Source: 66-474 sp963771735 (GTDB lineage: Bacteria; Pseudomonadota; Gammaproteobacteria; Xanthomonadales; Rhodanobacteraceae). Taken from it: a stretch of DNA of 64,000 nt. The notes under the pieces are model-generated. The model was not told where the DNA came from and did no database searches. It saw nothing but the letters and a program-made list of their open reading frames with translations. The translations under genes were made by a program, and so were the position numbers. Location: contig CAVYUN010000001.1 in NCBI GenBank assembly GCA_963771735.1, forward strand, positions 62,001 to 126,000, read 5' to 3'. Of the stretch, positions 1 to 7,019 are shown piece after piece. Position 1 is the first letter of the stretch. Each line of letters starts with the position of its first letter.

Positions 1-1149
1 AGCGACACCAAAGTGCCGTTGTCGATGATGATGATCGAATCGTTCACGCACACGGCCAAGGCCCAGCCTTCGCCGCCGGCGTCCGGATTCAGCACCAACG
101 ACAATACCGAGCTGCAGCAGGCTTCGGTTTTTCTCGCGGGCCGCATCATGAACCACCTGGGCGTGATGGCCCAGGCGACCTATTCGCAAAATGGCGGAGT
201 GCTCGGTTGGGACAACACCGACGTGCGTTACGCGCGCAATTTCACGCTGGGTGGCAAGCCGGTGATCTGGGGCATGTCGCTCAACAACAATCCCACCGTC
301 AGCGACGTCTTCAACACGGCACCCGCGTGGCAATACCCGTACATAGCGCCTGACCTCGCGCCAGGGGCGCCCGCGGCGCCCATCCTGATGGGCGGGCTCG
401 GGCAGGCGGTGGTCGGCCTGACCACGTACATGCAGTTCAGCAACGGAATGTATGCGGAAGTGGGCGGTTATCGTTCGCTGTCGCCGGCGTTCCTGAATGA
501 CGTGAACGCGGATTACGCAGGGCGTATATCCGGACTGGCCCCTTACGCGCGGATCGCCCATACGTGGAGCATGGAAAAAGGCAACGTCGAACTTGGCGCC
601 TTCGCATTCCATGCCGCCGTCGCCCCGCCCGGTACCGATGCCCTGGGCAACGTGGTGGCCGTGTCCGGTCCCACGGACAAATATACCGACCTCGGCATAG
701 ATGCGAGCTACCAGTTCCTCGATGGCGGCAACAACATCGTGACCATCAACGGCCTGTACCTCGACGAGCGCCAGCGGCTGGACGCGACATACACCGCCGG
801 CGGGTCCTCGAATCTGCACGACAGCCTGCAGGCACTGAACATCAATGCCAGCTATTGGTACCGCAACACCTGGGGCGCGACGCTGGGGGAATTCGTCAAC
901 AACGGAAGCAGCGACATCGTCCTCTATGGCAACGCGGGCAGCCCCAACACCCAGGGCGGCGACGTGGAGCTGAACTGGAATCCGTTCGGCAAGTCGGGTT
1001 CCTGGCAGCAGCCCAACATGAACCTCCGCTTCGGGCTGCAGTACACGTGGTTCACGCGCTTCAGTGGACTCGTGCGGAACGTGGACGGTGCCGGACGTCG
1101 CGCATCCGACAACAACACGCTGTATCTGTACACGTGGCTGGCGTTCTGA
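1..1149 (+). CDS. Outer-membrane beta-barrel protein, C-terminal part (5' end outside window)
   Basis: The reading frame is open from base 1, so the N-terminus lies before the window; an ATG at 13 is internal and not a convincing start. The visible 382 residues alternate polar and aromatic or hydrophobic residues in short strands with many Gly, Asn and Tyr, as in outer-membrane barrels. The chain ends in LYLYTWLAF: a C-terminal phenylalanine in an alternating strand is the usual BAM assembly signal. Relatives are often named cytochrome c-like in databases, but no CXXCH haem motif is visible in this part. Substrate and role are unknown. A strong terminator follows 24 bases after the stop. Being a barrel protein is well supported; any function is not. 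Confidence 0.7.
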   Translation, partial: SDTKVPLSMMMIESFTHTAKAQPSPPASGFSTNDNTELQQASVFLAGRIMNHLGVMAQATYSQNGGVLGWDNTDVRYARNFTLGGKPVIWGMSLNNNPTVSDVFNTAPAWQYPYIAPDLAPGAPAAPILMGGLGQAVVGLTTYMQFSNGMYAEVGGYRSLSPAFLNDVNADYAGRISGLAPYARIAHTWSMEKGNVELGAFAFHAAVAPPGTDALGNVVAVSGPTDKYTDLGIDASYQFLDGGNNIVTINGLYLDERQRLDATYTAGGSSNLHDSLQALNINASYWYRNTWGATLGEFVNNGSSDIVLYGNAGSPNTQGGDVELNWNPFGKSGSWQQPNMNLRFGLQYTWFTRFSGLVRNVDGAGRRASDNNTLYLYTWLAF

Positions 1150-1172
1150 AGGGATACCAGGGTCGGTTCGTG

Positions 1173-1212
1173 CAGGGCGGGAACGGTGGAGGAGCCGTTC
1201 CCGCCCTGTTTT
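1173..1212 (+). terminator. Rho-independent terminator
   Basis: A perfect 14-bp stem (1173-1186 with 1195-1208), an 8-base loop and a TTTT run follow directly after the outer-membrane protein gene. Confidence 0.85.
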
Positions 1213-1321
1213 CGCATCGTCGCCGCGAAAGTGCAGCGGAAAGCGGTGAATCCCGTCCGCGACTGTCGATGACTATCCTGCAGCGGGCAGCAACTTGGGG
1301 GTAGTCGCCGGGTGGCTTGCC

Positions 1322-2008
1322 ATGGCCCCTTGCATTGCGACGCGAAATGGCCATGCCTGCGACCATCCTGCCCCACGCTGTCTACTGCTTGGCTTGACGA
1401 TCGCGTTGGCAACGACTCCGGCGCTGGCCAGCGGTTCGCCGCCCTGGGTACGCGCCTCCGATGGCCGCCTGTCGGGCATCCACGATGCCAAGGGGCCTGG
1501 ATGAGTTCATGGGCATTCCTTATGCGGAGCCTCCGGCGGGACCGTTGCGCTGGAAGCCGCCGCAACCGGCTGCTGCGTGGCGGGGCATGCGCAAGGCCGA
1601 TCGCTTCCGGCCCGCGTTGCATGCAACGCAGGGTGGCCAGCGACATGGTGTTCCGCTCCGACGGCATGAGCGAAAATTGCCTGTACCTCAGTGTGGACGC
1701 CTGCCGACGGCGCGGGTGCCGTGCACCGTGGCGAAATCGAGTATGCGTTGGGCAACCTCGCGACCAACCACGTGTATGCGTGGACCGATGACGACTACAA
1801 GGTCTCGGCCACCATGGAAGGATATTTCGCCAACTGCATCAAGGCCGGCAACCGGAATGGAGACGCGCTGCCGTACTGGCCGGCAGCGAGGGCCACGGAC
1901 CGCGGCCTGCTGCGACAGGTGATCTGCGTAGACACCTACACCCGCGTCGACCACAACTCCAAGCGCTACGAGTTCCTGCAACGCTACGAACCCAACGCGC
2001 ATTTGTGA
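1322..2008 (+). pseudogene. Type-B carboxylesterase (pnbA-like) remnant with the catalytic middle deleted
   Basis: Pieces of one carboxylesterase occur in order but in different frames. A signal-peptide-like start lies around 1380-1430. The family N-terminal motif FMGIPYAEPPAGPLRW starts near 1507, after a frame change near 1495. SDGMSENCLYLSV, near 1660-1695, needs another frame change near 1620-1640. The last frame (from about 1691) begins WTPA and continues directly into GAVHRGEIEYALGN and the C-terminal end. In intact family members some 350-400 residues separate these parts, including the GESAG nucleophile. The His of the GAVH segment remains but the serine is gone. The gene cannot make an active esterase. 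Identity of the remnant is very clear; the deletion size is inferred from family length (about 500 residues). Confidence 0.88.
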
Positions 2009-2140
2009 GACCGACGCGCCGGAGTTCGGCGGGGGAAAGCCATCAAATGACCACGGCCTCGCACTTGCCATGCTCCGCGCGCCAAAGGGCGACCGCGATT
2101 ATGCGACTGCCAGCGGGCATGACGAGCGCAGCATCGTGGC

Positions 2141-2809
2141 TCAGGCCGCGGGAGGCTTTTCCGCGATCTCGAGCAAGGCGCTTTCGAACACTTCCGGTGG
2201 CTGCCCGCCAGGGATCAGGTACTGGCGGTTGACGATGGTTGCGGGCACGGAGTGGATGCCGGCTTGTTGGTAGTGGCGTTCCCGTGCGCGGACTTCATCG
2301 GCGAATTCGCCGTTTTCCAACACGCGCTTGGCCTCGCTTGCATCGAGTCCGACATCCGTTGCGATGCGCACCAGTACATCGTGGTCGGCGACGTTTTCGT
2401 TGTCGGTGAAATAGGCCCGGAACAACGCCTGTTTCAGGGCCAGGGCTGTCTGGAGGCTCTTGGTTTCGGCCCAGTGCAGCAGACGGTGTGCGTCGAAGGT
2501 GTTCCACACCCGGCTGCCATCACCGGTGTTGATGTCCACGCCGAGCGGAGCGGCGCGCTCTCGGATCGCGTTGCGATTGGCTTCGAGTTGTTTCCCGCCG
2601 ATCCGGTACTTGCGCATGATGTGCTCGCCGGCATCTTCGCCTTCGTATGCCAGGCCAGGGTTGAGTTCGAAGGGTTGCAGGTGGATTTCGGCCTGCACGT
2701 TGTCGTCGAGTTTCAGCAACGCCTGCTGCAGGCTGGCCAGGCCGATCGCGCACCATGGGCACGCAACGTCGGAAACGAAATCGATGCGAAGCCGGGTAGC
2801 AGCAGCCAT
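2141..2809 (-). CDS. FrnE/DsbA-family thiol oxidoreductase
   Basis: The 222-residue protein has a thioredoxin-fold start followed by CPWC (residues 17-20), the CXXC redox pair of the FrnE branch of the DsbA family. A late loop with a cis-proline follows (HSVPATIV), and the rest is helical as in 2-hydroxychromene-2-carboxylate isomerase-like proteins. No signal peptide is visible, so it is probably cytoplasmic, as FrnE proteins usually are. The ATG at 2809 was chosen because it sits directly before the conserved RIDFVSDVACPWC; an ATG at 2845 would add 12 non-conserved residues. The substrate is unknown; FrnE relatives have been linked to oxidative stress tolerance. It lies downstream of the S10 peptidase gene but is separated from it by a terminator. 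Confidence 0.88.
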   Translation of the reverse strand: MAAATRLRIDFVSDVACPWCAIGLASLQQALLKLDDNVQAEIHLQPFELNPGLAYEGEDAGEHIMRKYRIGGKQLEANRNAIRERAAPLGVDINTGDGSRVWNTFDAHRLLHWAETKSLQTALALKQALFRAYFTDNENVADHDVLVRIATDVGLDASEAKRVLENGEFADEVRARERHYQQAGIHSVPATIVNRQYLIPGGQPPEVFESALLEIAEKPPAA

Positions 2810-2908
2810 GGATGGTTCCGTTGAATGGTTGGACGAGGCATCCAAGTGGAGACGATAACACGCGGATCAACTCCCCCCGGATCCGCTTACTCCGAGATCC
2901 GGATGCCG

Positions 2909-2938
2909 AAAAAGGAGGCCCCGCAGGGCCTCCTTTTT
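2909..2938 (-). terminator. Bidirectional-looking rho-independent terminator
   Basis: A perfect 13-bp stem (2909-2921 with 2926-2938) with loop CGCA carries A and T runs at the two ends, so it has a T-tract on either strand. It sits between the S10 peptidase stop (2962) and the FrnE-like start and should end the peptidase transcript. Confidence 0.85.
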
Positions 2939-2961
2939 CCCACGCCGCCGTTCTCAGCGGG

Positions 2962-4533
2962 TCAATGCCCGGAATGTGCTTCGATGAATGCTGCCGCTGC
3001 AGCGTGCAGACCGTCGTGGGATTTCGGGTTGAGATAGACCATGTGCCCCGACGGGAAGAACTTGTAGCTGATGTTCTGCTGCAGGCTGCCTGGGATCGGC
3101 AACTGGTGCATTTCGTATTCGGCAGAATAGAACGGTGTGCCCAGATCGAAATAGCCGCCCATCAGCAAGACGTGCAGCTGTGGATCATGCTTCATCGCCG
3201 AAGCCAGGTCGGGCATCACGTTGGGAAGCGCCGGCAGTGCGAACGGCATCCCGGGCTGCTTGTGCTTGAAATCCCACTGACGGAACACGCTGATCTGGGG
3301 CTTGTAGGTCATGTGCTTGCCGAAGTCCAGCGTGTTGCGCACGTACTCGTTGAATTCGGCCACTGTCGGCGCATCGATCGAGGAATCCAGCGGATCATAA
3401 TCGGCCTCCTCGGCCAGCGGATCCATGGCGGGGCCGCTGTAACGGGAATCCAGGCGTCCGGTAACCATGTCGTCGGCACCCAGCAGTTCGTGCGCGAACT
3501 GGCCGCCACTGACCCGCAGGTTGGCCTTCAGGATGTAGGCGGTGGGCAACCCCGTGTACTGGTGCATCTGCTCGGCGACCTTCTGCTTGGTCGCGGAATC
3601 GAGTTGCGAGCCCTGCATGAGTGCCTGTGCATAATCGGTGGACGCAAACTGCTCAACCTGCTTCAGGAACGTATCCAGGTCCGCTGGTTGCTGCGGCAGC
3701 TTGTGGTGGTACCACGCAGTAGCCGCGTAGCTCGGCAGGCCGAGGACGAAGGACAGATTGTTGGCACCGGGATTGATCTGCGGAAAGTCGACACTGATGT
3801 CGTAATCGAGGATGGCCGATAACAGGATCACGCCGTTCAGGCCCACGTTGTCGTCGTTCTCGAGGATGTTGGACAGCACGGCGGAACGCGTGGTGCCGTA
3901 GCTTTCGCCGAACAGGAACTTGGGCGAGTTCCAGCGGTTGTTGATGGTGATGTAGCGGGTGATGAACTGTGCGAACGACTGGGCGTCCGCGTCGACGCCG
4001 TACACGTCCTTGGGTGTGCCGGCACCACCCTGGTCCTTGCCGATCACGCGACCGAAGCCGGTCCCGGGGGCATCGATGAACACCAGGTCGCTGGCATCCA
4101 GCAGGCTGTCGTTGTTGTTGACCATCTGGTAGGGCGCGGGCGGCGTCAGGGTACCGCTGCCGACCACCACGCGCTTCGGTCCGAAGGCCAGCATGTGCAG
4201 CCAGATCGTGGACGAACCGGGGCCGCCGTTGTAGAGGAACGTGATCGGGCGAGTAGTCGGATTGGCACCGTCCTTGACATAGGCGACATACGACATGCTG
4301 ACCATCGGTTTGTCGTCCTTGTTCTTCAGCACCAGCACGCCGGTAGTGGCGGTGTAACGGATGGTCTTGCGGCCCACGGTGACGCTGCCGTGCGAGACAG
4401 AGCTCTGATCCTTGGGTGCCGCAGCGTGCGATGCCGCTTTGTTGGAAGCTTCGCCTTTCGAGGCGGCGGCCCGGCTGGCACCCATGGCGCCCAGCATCAG
4501 AAGCGCACAGACAAAAATCATCATTCGTTTCAT
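2962..4533 (-). CDS. Secreted S10-family serine carboxypeptidase
   Basis: The 523-residue protein starts with a signal peptide (KRMM followed by a hydrophobic stretch ending ASRAAA), so it is exported. Family hallmarks are NGGPGSS near residues 102-108 (oxyanion hole), GESYGTT with nucleophile Ser211, and the late SGHMVYL carrying the catalytic His. S10 enzymes remove C-terminal residues and work best at acid pH. The start at 4533 is preferred because the signal peptide begins there; the open frame extends 91 codons further upstream without conserved content. A second S10 gene lies at 23225-24721; the two share layout and motifs but have clearly diverged. The Ala/Lys/Ser-rich stretch after the signal peptide is probably a linker. 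Confidence 0.92.
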   Translation of the reverse strand: MKRMMIFVCALLMLGAMGASRAAASKGEASNKAASHAAAPKDQSSVSHGSVTVGRKTIRYTATTGVLVLKNKDDKPMVSMSYVAYVKDGANPTTRPITFLYNGGPGSSTIWLHMLAFGPKRVVVGSGTLTPPAPYQMVNNNDSLLDASDLVFIDAPGTGFGRVIGKDQGGAGTPKDVYGVDADAQSFAQFITRYITINNRWNSPKFLFGESYGTTRSAVLSNILENDDNVGLNGVILLSAILDYDISVDFPQINPGANNLSFVLGLPSYAATAWYHHKLPQQPADLDTFLKQVEQFASTDYAQALMQGSQLDSATKQKVAEQMHQYTGLPTAYILKANLRVSGGQFAHELLGADDMVTGRLDSRYSGPAMDPLAEEADYDPLDSSIDAPTVAEFNEYVRNTLDFGKHMTYKPQISVFRQWDFKHKQPGMPFALPALPNVMPDLASAMKHDPQLHVLLMGGYFDLGTPFYSAEYEMHQLPIPGSLQQNISYKFFPSGHMVYLNPKSHDGLHAAAAAFIEAHSGH

Positions 4534-4702
4534 CGAGGAATTCCCGGTTTGAGTGAACCTGCGGCTGCCGTCATCGAGGTTGGCTCCCGAACGACCCGCC
4601 ACGACAATGGCCATGATGTGTTTCGTCAACGATTGCGTGCCAGTGCCATTGGTAAGCGGTGCCTGGCGCGGTGTAGAGTCAAGTCTTTGCTGGAGTGGCC
4701 GC

Positions 4703-5647
4703 ATGGTGAGTGACACCAACCCCGCCGGGGCCCCATATCCGATCGGAACCCCCGGCCAACCTTGGGGTTCCACGGAGAAGGGCGAATGGCTGGCACGGCA
4801 GCGCAAGCAACGCAGCTACGCCGAAGATGTCCTGCGTGCGGTTGATTCACTGCGTTCGCGTTTCGAGGTCACGCAATACGGTCGGCTCGACTACGCACCG
4901 GATCGCTTTCCGTTGTTCGCAGTGAAGGCACGCCACTGGAACGACGCGCTGCCCATCGTGCTGGTAACGGGCGGCGTGCATGGATACGAAACCAGCGGTG
5001 TGCACGGCGCGCTGCGGTTTGCGGATCGGCATGCCGCCGACTACATGGGCCACGCCAACGTGTTGATCGCACCATGTGTCAGTCCCTGGGGCTACGAGCG
5101 CATCCATCGATGGAATCCGGATGCGCTGGACCCGAACCGGAATTTCATGGCAGACAGCCCGGCGCCCGAAGCGGCGGCCCTGATGCGTTTGGTGGCGCCG
5201 TTCCGGGACCGTGTGCTCTTGCATATCGATCTGCATGAAACCACAGACACCGACGAGTCCGAGTTCCGCCCCGCGCTGGCAGCGCGCGACGGCAAGCCAT
5301 TCGAGCCCGGCACCATTCCGGATGGCTTCTACCTGTGCGCCGACAGCGCAAATCCGCAAGCGCAATTCCAGCAGGCCGTGATTGCAGCGGTGGCCGGGGT
5401 GACCCATATCGCGCCCGCCGCTCCTGACGGCACCATCATCGGTTCTCCAGTCGTGGCTCCCGGCGTGATCGAATATCCGCTGGCCGATTGGGGACTGTGC
5501 GCCGGCATCACGGCGGCGCCTTATCGCACCACCACCGAGGTCTACCCCGACAGCCCGCGGGTCACGCCGGAACAGTGCAATGCCGCGCAGGCTGCGGCGG
5601 TATGCGCGGCGATCGATTTTGCGCTGGCGAACACGCCAGCCGCCTGA
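4703..5647 (+). CDS. M14-family metallocarboxypeptidase, cytoplasmic type
   Basis: The 314-residue protein has the M14 zinc-binding pair His93-x2-Glu96 in VTGGVHGYETSG, a conserved Asn-Arg (DPNRNF) for the substrate carboxylate, and a later HIDLHET with the third zinc ligand. No signal peptide is seen. The ATG at 4703 has GGAG seven bases upstream; the frame stays open further upstream across the divergent peptidase promoter, but that part is not conserved. It is transcribed away from the S10 peptidase gene with a shared 169-base promoter region. The substrate is unknown; close relatives are annotated only as metallocarboxypeptidase. Confidence 0.85.
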   Translation: MVSDTNPAGAPYPIGTPGQPWGSTEKGEWLARQRKQRSYAEDVLRAVDSLRSRFEVTQYGRLDYAPDRFPLFAVKARHWNDALPIVLVTGGVHGYETSGVHGALRFADRHAADYMGHANVLIAPCVSPWGYERIHRWNPDALDPNRNFMADSPAPEAAALMRLVAPFRDRVLLHIDLHETTDTDESEFRPALAARDGKPFEPGTIPDGFYLCADSANPQAQFQQAVIAAVAGVTHIAPAAPDGTIIGSPVVAPGVIEYPLADWGLCAGITAAPYRTTTEVYPDSPRVTPEQCNAAQAAAVCAAIDFALANTPAA

Positions 5648-6167
5648 TCAAGCCCCAACCAATTTTCACGACCGTGCTGCGTCCGGCCGGATGCCGGGCT
5701 GGTTTGCCCGCGGCTCGAGGGTAGTTTTTTATCAAGGAATTAAAAATATACAAAACAAATAGATATAAGTCATATATAACATATTACATGAAATAAGTTT
5801 TTGTGTTTTTGAACCTCGTCACCCCGCCTTGAATAGTTGCGGGGGTGCATTTTCGGCCAAGGAAAACGGGAGATTGTAAAAAATTGTGATGGATTTCTCT
5901 TAAACAAAGCGTAAAGTATCACGTGCGGCCGATCTGGCTTAGCGGAATTTCGTAGGGAGACATAGCGATAAGTGTCAGTAGGTTATCGAATCTTTCGCAT
6001 TTCTTTTCGTGAAAGTCGGTTGCCTGCGCACTCGAGCGGATTTCCTGCCCGCTAACTCGTCGGCCGCATCGTGGAGGTACAGAAGACGGAGCGACTCGAG
6101 CATAGGCTGTTTCGATTCTCACCGCGTTCGCTGTGCCAAGAACTCGACCTGACCCGAGGAGAACATC
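5648..6167. other. Gene-free AT-rich gap upstream of undA
   Basis: This 520-base stretch holds no convincing gene. From about 5722 to 5920 it is strikingly A+T-rich with homopolymer A and T runs and TATA-like steps, in sharp contrast to its flanks. This composition is typical of promoters bound by xenogeneic silencers such as H-NS/MvaT-type proteins, or of an old insertion scar. No inverted repeat with a T-tract was recognised. The undA promoter must lie here or in the following 200 bases. Confidence 0.6.
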
Positions 6168-6950
6168 ATGAGTATGCGTTTTGAACTAAGTGGGCCCCTG
6201 ACCGAGCTGAGCAGCTATCCGCAGTGGACGCAGGACATGGTTGGCGAATGTGACCTGGTCAAGAAGACCGTCGTGGATCACGAGCTGTGGAGGGCGATGT
6301 GCGATAACCGGGACCCGAGAATCACGCCCAGGTTCCTGGTTGGTGCATGGCCAGCCATCGAGCGCTTTCCCTGCTACATGGCGCGCACGCTGCTGAAGAC
6401 GCGTTATGGACGCAGCGAGGGTGAAAACCTTGCACGGCGCTGGCTGGTCCGCAACATCCGCGTCGAGCAGAATCACGCCGAATACTGGCTGACATGGGCC
6501 GAAGGCGCCGGCGTGCCGCGCGAAACAGTGTTGAATGGGTCGTTGCCACCGGGTACGCAGGCGCTCGCGGATTGGTGCGAGGAGGTCAGCAGCGGCGACA
6601 CGCTGGCTGCCAGCCTTGCTGCCGTCAACTACGGCGTCGAGGGCGCTACGGGCGAGTGGTCCCGCATCCTTTACGAAAGCGAAAGCTTCGCAGCGCAATA
6701 TCCGGAACCGGGTCGCCGTGCCAGCCTGCGGTGGCTGCAGCTGCATGCGGCGTACGACGATACCCATCCATGGGAGGCGCTGGAAATCGTCTGCACCCTG
6801 ATGGGTGCCGCGCCGAGCGCAAAGCAAGTCGCCCATGTCGCCGAATGCATCAAGCGTACCTATGTCGCCATGCGGATCCTTGGTGATCGCTCCATGCAAC
6901 AGGGTTTCGTCCTGGAGGCGGCGGACGATTACGAAGTCGCCGCAGCCTGA
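6168..6950 (+). CDS. undA: UndA-like diiron 1-alkene (1-undecene) synthase
   Basis: The 260-residue haem-oxygenase-fold protein resembles Pseudomonas UndA (261 residues) along its whole length, including GPLTELSSYPQWTQ at the start, NIRVEQNHAEYW in the middle and YDDTHPWEALEI near the end. The six diiron ligands recalled for UndA (E101, H104, E159, H194, D198, H201) fall here at E100, H103, E158, H193, D197 and H200, the same spacing minus one. UndA uses O2 and a diiron centre to turn lauric acid into the volatile hydrocarbon 1-undecene plus CO2. The protein is cytoplasmic and the gene stands alone. The start has GAGGAG seven bases upstream. Alternatives are other members of the same fold (CADD, PqqC or TenA-like), but the match is closest to UndA. 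I compared with UndA from memory, not by alignment. Confidence 0.85.
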   Translation: MSMRFELSGPLTELSSYPQWTQDMVGECDLVKKTVVDHELWRAMCDNRDPRITPRFLVGAWPAIERFPCYMARTLLKTRYGRSEGENLARRWLVRNIRVEQNHAEYWLTWAEGAGVPRETVLNGSLPPGTQALADWCEEVSSGDTLAASLAAVNYGVEGATGEWSRILYESESFAAQYPEPGRRASLRWLQLHAAYDDTHPWEALEIVCTLMGAAPSAKQVAHVAECIKRTYVAMRILGDRSMQQGFVLEAADDYEVAAA

Positions 6951-7019
6951 TCAAGCCGTTGGTACGAAAAATGCTTTAAATTAAGGGCGCCTATGCGAAC
7001 CTGACCATCATCGTTGCCC

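Noticed and set aside
2812..3822. Long open frame opposite the S10 peptidase gene
   Set aside because: It is the antisense of a clearly conserved peptidase gene; its translation is low-quality and fits no family.
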